64,000 nt of DNA from DASSWG01 sp035705295 (GCA_035705295.1 DASSWG010000164.1:1-64000); one strand, 5' to 3'. Positions 33,729 to 42,366 are shown, numbered from the stretch's first letter. The notes: generated by a model from the sequence alone, not told the origin. A program made the numbers and translations.

Positions 33729-34476
33729 ATTTGTGGTTTTTTAAAGTGGTTTGTATTTGTTGAAACTCGGATTCAACTTTTTTGAAATCGGTTTCGGTGA
33801 CCGGAAAATCGCCGTACCAAATGAAATCGTAAATACGGGTGATGTTTTTGAATTGTTCGTTCAAAACAACAGGTTTTATTTCGGTCAAATATTCTTCATT
33901 GGTTTTTTGAAATTGGTAATCGATCAATTCGTTTTCGCGCATTTTTTTCAAAATCAGCAAATAATAATACCGAACCGCAAGCCGATAATTTTTTGCTTTC
34001 AAGGCTTTTTTTATCAATTCGGAAATGTCTTCGCGCTGAATGATTTTTTCCTCTTCGGAAAGCGTGACGCCCGGTTTTTGCGGATCTTTCAAAACGGAGG
34101 CCGCTGGGTCCAATTTGATGAACAACCAAACCGCGAACCCGAAGATTATAGCCAGAAAAAGATAGGGCAAAATCCGGATCAAAAAAGCGAGCACGCCGTT
34201 GGCGTCGTAACTCCCAAACAACCAATTCCAAAATTGGGACCATATTTTCCCCACCCAATTTTTGAAACGCGTCCACCAATTTTCTTGCACTTCTTCTTGC
34301 ACATAATCAAAAGTTTCATTTTTTTGAAATTCTGCGATCTGTTCATCATCGAATTCCATGGGCGAAACCGGGTCTTGATCGTATTTTATTTCTTCTTCAA
34401 CACGAAGGCTGTCGTTTTGGGCGAAAGCATTTCCCCAAAAAAAACAGAAAAAAATAAACAGAAAAAAATTGTGCAT
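33721..34476 (-). CDS. DUF4129 domain protein
   Basis: A 251-residue exported membrane protein: signal peptide MHNFFLFIFFCFFWGNAFAQ, a periplasmic acidic segment, one helix near 110-135 (ILPYLFLAIIFGFAVWLFI), and a cytosolic C-terminal DUF4129 domain (RLAVRYYYLLILKKMRENELIDYQ, then TNEEYL). I start at 34476 because the signal peptide begins there. Confidence 0.82.
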   Translation of the reverse strand: MHNFFLFIFFCFFWGNAFAQNDSLRVEEEIKYDQDPVSPMEFDDEQIAEFQKNETFDYVQEEVQENWWTRFKNWVGKIWSQFWNWLFGSYDANGVLAFLIRILPYLFLAIIFGFAVWLFIKLDPAASVLKDPQKPGVTLSEEEKIIQREDISELIKKALKAKNYRLAVRYYYLLILKKMRENELIDYQFQKTNEEYLTEIKPVVLNEQFKNITRIYDFIWYGDFPVTETDFKKVESEFQQIQTTLKNHKFV

Positions 34477-34483
34477 CAAAAAT

Positions 34484-35371
34484 TTATTCTTGTTTCCCCA
34501 GGTTTTCAATGGTTTCAAACGTACCAGTGAAGTTTTTTTGTTCGTTCAAATTGAAATAAATAAAAGCCGTGGAAATGACCGTGACCGTGTACAACAAATA
34601 TTGGGCAACGGTGGAAATCAAATTCAACAAAATATAGACCCAATCGAATATTTCCGCCGGATTGACCATACTGGCTTCTTCCGCGACCGAAAAGGCTTTG
34701 ATAAGGCTGTAAACAATTGCGGGGATACTGAAAATTATTCCGGCAATGTACACCAACAACCACATCACCAACAAGGTGGCAAAGGTGACCCACCAATTGT
34801 TTTTGATCAGTGAAAAACTGTGCGAAATGGAATCGAAAACCTCCATTCGATCAAAAACCAAAATTGCAAAAACCAACGAAAGCGGCACCATCAAATAAAT
34901 TCCGGGGAAAAAACAAACCAGCAACCCAAAAAAGATCATGATACCGGTCAAAAAACCGGCACCCAACAATTTCCAAAAATCGTTTTTTGCCCCGAGGCGT
35001 ACTTCATTTTCGTTCACTTCTCCATTGTTTTCAATGTAGGATTTGATGAAATTCAAAACGGCTCCGTACAAAAGTGAGAAATAAACGACCAACGAAACGA
35101 GCATCAAAAAAGCAGCAATTAAAATTCCGCCGATATTGAACCCTGTTGTTGATTGTGGTGTGGTTTCCAAGGAACGCAACCAGTCAAAACTTCCCAAAGT
35201 AACATACATATAATAACCTGCGGACAGAATGAGCACCAAAAGTGCGGGGCCGGCGATTTTGAAGATCACCAAAAATAGCAAGCGGTAGTTTTCGCGTAAA
35301 AATTTGAACGTGTCGCTGATGACTTCGCCGATTTCACGTTGTTTTTTAAATCGGAGGAATTGATCTTCCAT
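34484..35371 (-). CDS. Multi-pass membrane protein of the MoxR/SpoIIM operon
   Basis: A 295-residue protein with an N-terminal amphipathic stretch (REIGEVISDTFKFLRENYRLL) and about six helices, resembling membrane domains found with glycerophosphodiesterase-like proteins. No catalytic motif is visible. It overlaps the SpoIIM gene by 26 bases, which suggests coupled translation. Confidence 0.75.
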   Translation of the reverse strand: MEDQFLRFKKQREIGEVISDTFKFLRENYRLLFLVIFKIAGPALLVLILSAGYYMYVTLGSFDWLRSLETTPQSTTGFNIGGILIAAFLMLVSLVVYFSLLYGAVLNFIKSYIENNGEVNENEVRLGAKNDFWKLLGAGFLTGIMIFFGLLVCFFPGIYLMVPLSLVFAILVFDRMEVFDSISHSFSLIKNNWWVTFATLLVMWLLVYIAGIIFSIPAIVYSLIKAFSVAEEASMVNPAEIFDWVYILLNLISTVAQYLLYTVTVISTAFIYFNLNEQKNFTGTFETIENLGKQE

Positions 35372-36326
35372 GGGTTTGTTTTTTATGTAAATAGATTGGG
35401 TAGAAAACGTAATAAAATAAAATTAGGGCCAGGGACAATGAAATAATCAAAATCGCCAACCAGTCGGGCATTTGGGTTTTTCGGGTCACGAAACCTTCCA
35501 AAAAACCGGCAATGATAAAAAACGGAACGGTGCTGATCACAATTTTCAAACCCGATTTCACCCCCTTGATGAACGATTGCAAACGCGAATAGGTTTTCGG
35601 GAACAAAATACCGTTGCCCACCACCAAACCGGCACAACCTGCAACGATGATCACCGAAATCTCAATGGTTCCGTGTATCCAAATCGTTCGCGCCGACTCC
35701 CAAAAAAGCCCTTGATCATAAAAAAAATATTGAAACGAACCGAGCATCACCGCATTTTTCATCAACATAAAAAGTGTTCCGATGCCCAAAAAAATACCCA
35801 ACACAAACGCAAAAAGCGCCACTTTGATGTTGTTGATGGTGATTCCCATAAACATATTCATTTCCCCCATTTTTTTGTACACCGCCATCGGGTCGTTATT
35901 GGCGATGTTTTCAAGCGTCATGTTCACGTAGGCATCGCCCATTATCGCACGTACGAAAGCACCGTCGTTCGCGGCCGAAAAAGCGCCCACTGCCGAAAAC
36001 AAAGCAAAAACGAAAAATGAAATGAGCAGTTGTTTTTGGTAATTGTAAAAAAACAACGGGAATTCTTGGGTGAAAAAAGTAATGATTCGACCGCGGGATT
36101 CTTTTTTGGTTTTGTAAATTTTTTGGTGCGCCCTCACCGAAAGCTCGTTCAAATAGCGCAACGTGTTGCTTTTCGGGTAAAAAGTACGCGCATAAGCGAG
36201 GTGATCGGTCACTTCCAAATAGAGTTTGGAAAGCTCATCGGGCGAAATTTTTGCATTCTTTTGCACAAGACTTTCAAATCTTGTCCATTTATCCTTATTT
36301 TGCTTCACAAAAGCCGCCTCGCGCAT
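35346..36326 (-). CDS. Stage II sporulation protein M-like membrane protein
   Basis: A 326-residue membrane protein of the SpoIIM family, which occurs in non-sporulating bacteria too. Residues 1-85 are cytosolic, helices begin near 105, and NPMAVYKKMGEMNMFMGITINNIKVALFAFVLGIFLGIGT plus WIHGTIEISVIIVAGCAGLVVG carry the family pattern. It leads the six-gene operon and is divergent from an RDD gene 36 bases away. Confidence 0.87.
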   Translation of the reverse strand: MREAAFVKQNKDKWTRFESLVQKNAKISPDELSKLYLEVTDHLAYARTFYPKSNTLRYLNELSVRAHQKIYKTKKESRGRIITFFTQEFPLFFYNYQKQLLISFFVFALFSAVGAFSAANDGAFVRAIMGDAYVNMTLENIANNDPMAVYKKMGEMNMFMGITINNIKVALFAFVLGIFLGIGTLFMLMKNAVMLGSFQYFFYDQGLFWESARTIWIHGTIEISVIIVAGCAGLVVGNGILFPKTYSRLQSFIKGVKSGLKIVISTVPFFIIAGFLEGFVTRKTQMPDWLAILIISLSLALILFYYVFYPIYLHKKQTHGRSIPPI

Positions 36327-36362
36327 AACCCAAAAAATTGATCTTCCAAAGAAACGGATTTA

Positions 36363-37076
36363 ATGGATAATTTTCAAATAGAATCTGCCCAAAATGTGAC
36401 CCTTCAGCAAAATGTAGCCAGTATTTGGGACCGCATATTGGCATTTTTGATCGATGGGCTGGTGCTCGTCGCTTTTAGCATTTTAATGTCCATCGCCATC
36501 AACGGTCTGGGCTTGGACAATATGGAGCAATGGGTTTTTATGCTCGTATTGGGGCTCCCCTATTTTTTGTACCATTTGCTGTTTGAAACCTTTGCAAACG
36601 GGCAATCGCTGGGAAAAGCCGCGATGAAAATCAGGGTGGTGAAACTGGACGGTTCCACACCCGCGTTTTCCAATTACGTGATCCGTTGGTTGCTGCGCAT
36701 CGTCGATATTTCAATGACCAGTGGGTCGGTGGCCGTGGTAACGATTTTACTGAACGGAAAAGGGCAACGTTTGGGCGATATCGCGGCCAGCACCACCGTG
36801 ATTTCGGAACGTGAACGGGTTTCTATCGGCGATACCCTGCTGGTGGAAATTCCCGAAAATTATCAACCGCTTTATCCGCAAGTGCGCGTTTTTTCAGATG
36901 GGGAAATCCAAACCATCAAAAAATTGTTTTTGGAAGCGAAAATGCGGGCAAACCACAACATTATTCTGTCATTGTCAAAAAAAGTCGCAACTTTGATGGA
37001 GGTGACACCCAAAGAAAAACCCATGCATTTTTTGGAAACCGTGATCGCCGATTATAATTATTATACGCAACTTTAA
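36363..37076 (+). CDS. RDD family membrane protein
   Basis: A 237-residue protein with an RDD domain: ASIWDRILAFLIDGLVL supplies the Arg-Asp-Asp triad near residues 22-31, and further helices follow at 55-75 and 110-130. The last 80 residues are cytosolic. RDD genes are commonly divergent from SpoIIM/MoxR operons in this phylum, so it likely belongs to the same membrane system. Confidence 0.87.
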   Translation: MDNFQIESAQNVTLQQNVASIWDRILAFLIDGLVLVAFSILMSIAINGLGLDNMEQWVFMLVLGLPYFLYHLLFETFANGQSLGKAAMKIRVVKLDGSTPAFSNYVIRWLLRIVDISMTSGSVAVVTILLNGKGQRLGDIAASTTVISERERVSIGDTLLVEIPENYQPLYPQVRVFSDGEIQTIKKLFLEAKMRANHNIILSLSKKVATLMEVTPKEKPMHFLETVIADYNYYTQL

Positions 37077-37150
37077 AGTGCGCAGTTCGCAGTTGCAGTT
37101 GGCAGGTATGATTTTTACAAAAAAACGTTTTAAACAAATAAGATTGCTTC

Positions 37151-37771
37151 ATGGAATATCTTTTGTTGATCGATATTTTGGGCGTCATCGCTTTCTCCAT
37201 TTCGGGCGTGCTGACCTCAATGAAAAAACGCATGGACGCGTTCGGAATTTTGATCATTGCTTTTGTCACTTCGGTCGGTGGCGGAACCCTGCGCGATGTA
37301 CTAATTGGCTTTCCGGTGGCTTGGATGCGCGATTTGACCTATGTTTATGTGATCGTCGCCACCACGATTTTTGCGGTCATTTTTAGAAAAAAGTTGAACT
37401 ATTTTCGAAAATCCCTCTTTTTGTTCGACACCATTGGTATTGGGCTGTACACCGTGGTAGGCGTCGAAAAAGGGATCGCCGCCGGTTTGCCCGCTGTAAT
37501 GTGCATTGCAATCGGAACCATGAGCGCTTGTTTTGGCGGGGTGATCCGCGATATTTTGTGCAACGAAATACCCGTGATCTTTCGAAAGGAAATTTATGCA
37601 ACAGCTTGTATTTTGGGGGGAATCAGCTATTTTCTGCTCATAAAACTAAACCTTCCAGAAGCCTGGGTTTTTCTGATCGCGGGAATGGTGGTGATTTTGA
37701 CCCGAAGTTTGGCCGTTTTATTTAAACTTTCACTGCCGTCGTTGTATAAAAAAGAAGACGGTCAAAATTGA
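37151..37771 (+). CDS. TRIC-type cation channel family protein (UPF0126)
   Basis: A 206-residue membrane protein with two homologous halves, each of three helices, with glycine-rich kinks: AFVTSVGGGTLRDVL and GTMSACFGGVIRDIL. This duplication is the trimeric intracellular cation channel fold; bacterial members conduct monovalent cations in reported structures. It ends eight bases before the convergent cyclophilin gene. Confidence 0.88.
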   Translation: MEYLLLIDILGVIAFSISGVLTSMKKRMDAFGILIIAFVTSVGGGTLRDVLIGFPVAWMRDLTYVYVIVATTIFAVIFRKKLNYFRKSLFLFDTIGIGLYTVVGVEKGIAAGLPAVMCIAIGTMSACFGGVIRDILCNEIPVIFRKEIYATACILGGISYFLLIKLNLPEAWVFLIAGMVVILTRSLAVLFKLSLPSLYKKEDGQN

Positions 37772-37779
37772 CCTACTCC

Positions 37780-38511
37780 CTACTCCACCACTTCAATGTC
37801 CATATACACATTTTTTACCGGCCATTCGTTGTCGCCGGTTTCCACTTTGTTGATGGCGTCTACCACGTCCATTCCGTCGATTACGGTTCCCAAAACCGTG
37901 TGCTCGCCGTCCAAATGATGGGCGCCGGTTTTGCTTTGCACAATAAAAAATTCAAAAGGTGAGGAAGCATCACTGATGTTCTGTTCGCTGTATTTTGCCA
38001 TGGAAAAAGCCCCGCGAACGTGCGGGTGTTTTGGGGTTGCCTCGCTCGGAATGAGAAAATCGCCAATGGCAAAACGCACTTTTTGGGTGACCCATTTGTC
38101 GCTGTTGCCACCTTGAATCACAAAACCTTCGTCCACACGGTGGAAAAACGTGGTGTCGAAATAGCCCAGTTTCACCAACCGGATAAAATTGGCGCGGTGC
38201 AAAGGCGTGTCGGTGAACAATCGCACGGTGATGTTCCCAAAATCGGTGATGATGCGGATTTTGGTCTCGGGGTTTTTCTTGCCATATTCCCGCAGAAACG
38301 GTTTCAACTCTTCTTGGGTGACTTTTTTAATTTTAGAAAAATCAAAATCTTCTTTTCCCCCATCGGGAATCACCACTTTTTCGGCCACGTTGACCGTATC
38401 GGTTTTTGGGGGCGTTTTTGTCGGGATTGTTTTTTTACTTTTGTTGCTTTCTTGGCAGCCACAGAACAAACATAACGTTGCCAAGAAAATTAAACTCTTT
38501 GGAAATGACAT
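37780..38511 (-). CDS. Cyclophilin-type peptidyl-prolyl isomerase, lipoprotein
   Basis: A 243-residue enzyme with lipoprotein signal CLFCGC (Cys19), a Lys/Thr-rich linker and a cyclophilin domain (about 75-243). GYFDTTFFHRVDEGFVIQGG carries the active-site Phe-His-Arg, GAFSMAK and FEFFIVQ follow, as does HLDGEHTVLGTVIDGMDVVD. It should catalyse proline isomerisation in periplasmic proteins. The ATG overlaps that of the divergent NUDIX gene. Confidence 0.92.
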   Translation of the reverse strand: MSFPKSLIFLATLCLFCGCQESNKSKKTIPTKTPPKTDTVNVAEKVVIPDGGKEDFDFSKIKKVTQEELKPFLREYGKKNPETKIRIITDFGNITVRLFTDTPLHRANFIRLVKLGYFDTTFFHRVDEGFVIQGGNSDKWVTQKVRFAIGDFLIPSEATPKHPHVRGAFSMAKYSEQNISDASSPFEFFIVQSKTGAHHLDGEHTVLGTVIDGMDVVDAINKVETGDNEWPVKNVYMDIEVVE

Positions 38512-39146
38512 TTTCGGAATTTAAAAATTCGATTTCAAAAATAGGAAAAGTTGAACTTCCGGGCGCAAAATCGCACGAAGAAATGGCTCCTTTGGAACGG
38601 CTCGTGGAATTGAAAAACATAAATTTCAAAAAGAAAAACCCTTCCAAAGCCGCAGTGATGGCCCTGTTCTACCCCAACCAAAAGGCAGAAACCATGTTGG
38701 TGTTGATTTTACGGAACACCTACAAAGGCGTTCATTCGGCACAAATCGGTTTTCCGGGCGGACGTGTGGAACCGGAAGACAAAAACCTACAGGAAACCGC
38801 ATTGCGCGAAACTTGGGAGGAAGTGGGAATTGCCCCGGAAAAAATAAAAGTCGTTAAAGAACTGACCGATATTTACATTCCACCTTCCAATTTTTTGGTG
38901 CGCCCTTTTATCGGAATTGTAGATGAAACCCCGACATTTGTTCCGCAAGAATCTGAAGTTGCGGCAATTATAGAAGTGAGCTTGGACAATTTCCTGAACG
39001 ATGAGTTTTTGGTCGAAAAAATAATGACCACTTCCTATGCCACCAAGATCAAGGTGCCCGCTTTCCAATTTGACGAACACGTCGTTTGGGGAGCGACCGG
39101 AATGATGTTGAACGAGGTAAAAGCAATCTTGAAAAGCCTGCTTTAA
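38505..39146 (+). CDS. NUDIX hydrolase, CoA pyrophosphatase-like
   Basis: A 213-residue NUDIX protein. The motif begins GGRVEPEDKNLQETALRETWEEVGI, preceded by the UPF0035 CoA signature IGFPGGR; both are needed for hydrolysis of CoA and its derivatives. MTFSEFKNSI at 38505 is the expected start; the open frame upstream belongs to the complement of the cyclophilin signal peptide. Start codons of the divergent pair overlap by seven bases. Confidence 0.9.
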   Translation: MTFSEFKNSISKIGKVELPGAKSHEEMAPLERLVELKNINFKKKNPSKAAVMALFYPNQKAETMLVLILRNTYKGVHSAQIGFPGGRVEPEDKNLQETALRETWEEVGIAPEKIKVVKELTDIYIPPSNFLVRPFIGIVDETPTFVPQESEVAAIIEVSLDNFLNDEFLVEKIMTTSYATKIKVPAFQFDEHVVWGATGMMLNEVKAILKSLL

Positions 39147-39159
39147 ACCTTCATTTTTG

Positions 39160-39167
39160 TATCTTTG
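39160..39167 (+). promoter_or_regulatory. -7 box before acyltransferase gene (TATCTTTG)
   Basis: An exact TAnnTTTG, 30 bases before the ATG at 39198 and 14 bases after the NUDIX stop. It gives the acyltransferase its own promoter. Confidence 0.65.
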
Positions 39168-39197
39168 CTCCCCTTTTCGCATTAATCATAAAAATTT

Positions 39198-39995
39198 ATG
39201 GGATTACTCAAAAAAAATCCTTTTGGGCATATTTTGTTTATAAAAAAATGGCTGATCCGCATTATGGGGGTGATGACACATCGCCGTTATCGCGGGTTCA
39301 ACGAACTGAAAATTGAAGGTTCGGAAATCATCAAGAACCTTCCGGACAAAAATGTATTGTTTGTTTCCAATCACCAAACCTATTTCGCCGACGTGGTCGC
39401 TATGTTCCATGTTTTCAACGCAAGTTTGAGCGGCAGAACAGATTCCATTAAAAACGTGGGGTATTTGTGGAGCCCAAAATTGAACATGTACTACGTCGCC
39501 GCGCGCGAAACCATGCGTTCAGGGCTTCTTGCCAGGGTTTTTGCCTATGCGGGTTCCGTAAGTGTTGAACGGACGTGGCGTGAAAAAGGAAAAGAGGTGA
39601 ACCGGCAAGTGAAAATGAGCGACATCAGCAGTATTGGAAAAGCTTTGAACGATGGCTGGGTCATCACTTTTCCGCAAGGCACCACCAAACCGTGGAAACC
39701 TTTGCGAAAAGGAACTTCGCACATCATCAAAAAATATAAACCCATTGTGATTCCGGTGGTGATTGATGGTTTCCGGCGTTCGTTCGACAAAAAAGGGCTG
39801 CGCATCAAAAAGAAAGGAATTCTACAATCCATGGTGATCAAAAAACCTTTGGACATCGATTATGAAAACGAATCGGTGGACAGCATCATCGAGAAGTTGG
39901 AATATGCCATTGAACAACATCCTTCTTTTTTAAAAGTGATTTCCAAAGAAGAACTAAAAGCCGAAGAAGAGCTGAACAAACAACGAGAATGGTGA
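39198..39995 (+). CDS. 1-acyl-sn-glycerol-3-phosphate acyltransferase family protein
   Basis: A 265-residue membrane-associated acyltransferase. The catalytic block reads SNHQTYFADVV, a histidine and aspartate five residues apart, where the PlsC family normally has four between; FPQGTTKPW corresponds to the substrate-binding EGT box with Gln in place of Glu. PVVIDGFRR is the last family block. These changes may define a subfamily with another acceptor; whether it makes phosphatidate is uncertain. Confidence 0.82.
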   Translation: MGLLKKNPFGHILFIKKWLIRIMGVMTHRRYRGFNELKIEGSEIIKNLPDKNVLFVSNHQTYFADVVAMFHVFNASLSGRTDSIKNVGYLWSPKLNMYYVAARETMRSGLLARVFAYAGSVSVERTWREKGKEVNRQVKMSDISSIGKALNDGWVITFPQGTTKPWKPLRKGTSHIIKKYKPIVIPVVIDGFRRSFDKKGLRIKKKGILQSMVIKKPLDIDYENESVDSIIEKLEYAIEQHPSFLKVISKEELKAEEELNKQREW

Positions 39996-39996
39996 T

Positions 39997-40145
39997 TATG
40001 CGACGAGTCGACGGGAGACTTGGGGACGGGGCGAAAAACAGTGACGAGGCGACCTTTTGACTTCGCTCAGTGCAGGCTGGGAGATGGGGCGAAAAATGGT
40101 GACGGGGCGACCGAGTGACGGAGTGACCGGACGGCGGAGCGAAAA
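39997..40145. repeat. G-rich degenerate direct repeats at a composition boundary
   Basis: Two 27-base copies at 40028-40054 and 40086-40112 share 24 bases (GGGGCGAAAAA, then GTGAC.GGGCGACC). They are surrounded by shorter GTGACGGAGTGACC and GGGAGACTTGGGGACGGGG units and by CTTCGCTCAGTG. No coding capacity; the block abuts the AT-rich DUF2071 gene. Confidence 0.65.
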
Positions 40146-40210
40146 AGCGGAAAACAATCTTGAATTTTTTGCAGAATTAACCCCCTCGGTGTTGTAGCCA
40201 ATTTTAGAAA

Positions 40211-41002
40211 ATGACAATTCGAGAAATATTAAATACAACTGAACACAGACCTTGGAAAATACCAAATGAAAATTGGAAATTTTATCAAGAGTGGAATAAT
40301 GCAGTATTTCTTCATTGGCAAGTGGATTTAAAAGAATTGGAGAAATTTGTTCCGAGAGAATTGGAAATTGACCTTTTTGATGGAAAACCTTGGATTTCAA
40401 TTGTAGTTTTTACAATGGAAAAAATGAGACCAAAAAATTTACCTGCATTTTCACCAATTTCGAACTTTCACGAAATCAACATTCGAACTTATGTGAAATC
40501 AAACGAAAAAGCAGGAGTTTATTTTTTGAGCATCGAAGGAGGAACAAAATTATCTTGTAAAGTAGCAAAAGGAATTTCTGAACTTCCATATCGCTACTCG
40601 ACAATCAAACGAACCGAAAACCAATACAAATCCTGCAACTTGGAATTTAATGACAAATTAAATATTGAATTTACAATTGGAAAAGAAATTAAAGAGAAAT
40701 CAGAATTGGACAAATGGTTGACCGATAGATACGCACTTTTTCAAGATACAGATAATTCAATTAATGAATTTGAAATACATCACTTAGAATGGCCAATTAA
40801 TGAAATTGACTTGAAAAAAATGGACTTGAGTTATAAACGATTTGACCAGTTAATAAAAAACGAACCGAATAAAGCTCAATACTCAAAAGGAATAAAAGTT
40901 ATAGCTTGGGGAAAGAATAAAAAAGAAAAACTGGCTGCAACAACGGCTATGCGCCAGGAGGGAAATCCGTCTTCGGTTGACAAATTACGGCCCGGCACAT
41001 AG
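40211..41002 (+). CDS. DUF2071 family protein in a transferred cassette
   Basis: A 263-residue protein. FYQEWNNAVFLHWQVDLKELEKFVPRELEIDLFDGKPWISIVVFTMEKMRP and FHEINIRTYV are DUF2071 blocks; function unknown. Codon use (AGA, TTA, ATA, AAT) and low G+C differ from both neighbours. The family core ends near IKVIAWGK; the last 25 residues, beginning EKLAATTAMRQEGN, are encoded by a palindromic repeat that also supplies the stop codon, so the tail is probably accidental. The left edge TAGCCAATTTTAGAAAATG resembles the right edge of that repeat. This fits lateral transfer as a repeat-bounded unit. Confidence 0.8.
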   Translation: MTIREILNTTEHRPWKIPNENWKFYQEWNNAVFLHWQVDLKELEKFVPRELEIDLFDGKPWISIVVFTMEKMRPKNLPAFSPISNFHEINIRTYVKSNEKAGVYFLSIEGGTKLSCKVAKGISELPYRYSTIKRTENQYKSCNLEFNDKLNIEFTIGKEIKEKSELDKWLTDRYALFQDTDNSINEFEIHHLEWPINEIDLKKMDLSYKRFDQLIKNEPNKAQYSKGIKVIAWGKNKKEKLAATTAMRQEGNPSSVDKLRPGT

Positions 41003-41004
41003 CC
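40945..41004. repeat. Imperfect palindrome overlapping the DUF2071 stop
   Basis: GGCTATGCGCCAGG (40945-40958) and CCCGGCACATAGCC (40991-41004) pair with two mismatches across a 32-base centre. The stop codon TAG (41000-41002) is in the right arm. CTGCAACAA precedes the left arm. It has the shape of a cassette recombination site or dispersed palindromic repeat but lacks integron attC core sequences. Confidence 0.6.
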
Positions 41005-41123
41005 ACGGAACGAAAGCATAAAAGGTATTAAATTCCGAAAAATAAAACCCATCGAAAATCCATTTAATAACCAATAACTCAATAACAAATAACTTTTGAG
41101 AAATTTTCTTTCCGAATGGGGCA

Positions 41124-41744
41124 TTAAAGCTCCAGCTTTTTCAATTCCTTATAGTTTCGTTTCAACTTTCGCAATAAAATTCCGTACACCAATAAATAAA
41201 ACAACCACAACAAAGTCAAGAAAAGTAAAGTTACGCCAATTGCGATGAGCAGTGCCCAGCCCCAGTTCAGTTTTTCCGGGTCGATGCCCGAACCCGCCGG
41301 CGGGTACATAATTGAAAATACAAAATACAAAATCATGGTGATGCCGGAAGAAACCAGCACGTACAAGATATAGTATTTCACCACCCTTCGCGTTTTCAAA
41401 ATGTTTTTCATCAATTGCGATGCGCTGTCCGTCGTGGAAATGTTTTTGTAATTTTTGTAAAAAAGAAAAATGAACACGCCTGTCGCCAGATAACTAAAAA
41501 TATAGATTCCGATCATCACATTCTTAAAATGTATGTTTTTTACTTGGGCCCAAAATTCATCATCGGCCAAGTAAATATTCAAAAAAGTGGAAAGCGCAAG
41601 CTCGATGATGCTGATAATGAAAATCCATTTCACGATCGAAGACGATTTTTTCAAAAGCATGGGGTAAATTTCCGAAGCTTTTAAACGGGGCAAATCTTTT
41701 TCCCGCGCTTTCCAGTCTTTTTTCAACAGTTCAAGCTCATCCAT
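41124..41744 (-). CDS. Four-helix membrane partner of ECF sigma factor
   Basis: A 206-residue protein with a short cytosolic N-terminus (LELLKKDWKAREKDLPRLKASEIYPMLLKKS) and helices near 38-58, 73-95, 122-143 and 162-188. It lies three bases behind an ECF sigma gene and is likely its membrane anchor or anti-sigma factor (inference from position; it has no known anti-sigma domain). Similar proteins are often mislabelled beta-carotene monooxygenase. Confidence 0.72.
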   Translation of the reverse strand: MDELELLKKDWKAREKDLPRLKASEIYPMLLKKSSSIVKWIFIISIIELALSTFLNIYLADDEFWAQVKNIHFKNVMIGIYIFSYLATGVFIFLFYKNYKNISTTDSASQLMKNILKTRRVVKYYILYVLVSSGITMILYFVFSIMYPPAGSGIDPEKLNWGWALLIAIGVTLLFLTLLWLFYLLVYGILLRKLKRNYKELKKLEL

Positions 41745-41747
41745 AGG

Positions 41748-42275
41748 TCACGGATTTAAAATATTTTTCAATTTGTTTTTTATGCGGTTCATTTTCACAC
41801 GGGCATTCACTTCACTGATACCAAGTGTTTCCGAAATTTCTCTATAATTTTTGTCTTCCAAATACAAAAAAACCAAGGCTTTGTCAATGTCGTTCAGTTC
41901 TTTCACTGCGGCGTACATCACTTTCAGTTGTTGCTCGATGGTGTCATCATACCCGGAAGCGCTTATTTTGTAGTGGACCGATTCGTAATCTTGGGTTTTG
42001 GGCGCTCGTTTTTGTTTCCGATAAAGCGTGATCGCCGTGTTCAGCGCCACCCGGTACATCCAAGTGCTGAATTTGGCATCGCCCCTAAATTTTGGATAGG
42101 CTTTCCATAGTTGTATCGTTATTTCTTGGAACAAATCGTTGTGCGAATCTTGGTCGTTGGTATAAATACGACAAACTTTGTGCACGATGTTTTGATTTTT
42201 TTCCAGCAATTGGACAAACGTATTTTCAAGCTCTTTCTTCAAAACAAATGATTGGTCGGTTATGAGTCGTTTCAT
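41748..42275 (-). CDS. ECF-type RNA polymerase sigma factor
   Basis: A 175-residue sigma factor. Region 2 has DQDSHNDLFQEITIQLWKAYPKFRGDAKFSTWMYRVALNTAITLYRK; region 4 has LNDIDKALVFLYLEDKNYREISETLGISEVNARVKMNRIKNKLK. It is the third ECF factor in the window and is unlike the other two; with its membrane partner it forms a two-gene leftward unit. It is divergent from the NDH-2 gene. Confidence 0.92.
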   Translation of the reverse strand: MKRLITDQSFVLKKELENTFVQLLEKNQNIVHKVCRIYTNDQDSHNDLFQEITIQLWKAYPKFRGDAKFSTWMYRVALNTAITLYRKQKRAPKTQDYESVHYKISASGYDDTIEQQLKVMYAAVKELNDIDKALVFLYLEDKNYREISETLGISEVNARVKMNRIKNKLKNILNP

Positions 42276-42339
42276 GAATCATGATGTTACAAAGGAAAGA
42301 TAATTTGTGTGTACGCTCCAAAATATGATTTGTGAAAGC

Positions 42340-42347
42340 TACCTTTG
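42340..42347 (+). promoter_or_regulatory. -7 box before NDH-2 gene (TACCTTTG)
   Basis: Exact TAnnTTTG, 19 bases before the ATG at 42367. Because it lies inside the longer open frame (from 42307), it argues against that earlier start. Confidence 0.65.
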
Positions 42348-42366
42348 CACAAAATTTCAAAGCTCC

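Noticed and set aside
40945..41004. Integron attC site
   Set aside because: The arms pair as in attC but the conserved GTTRRRY/RYYYAAC cores are absent and no integrase gene is in the window.
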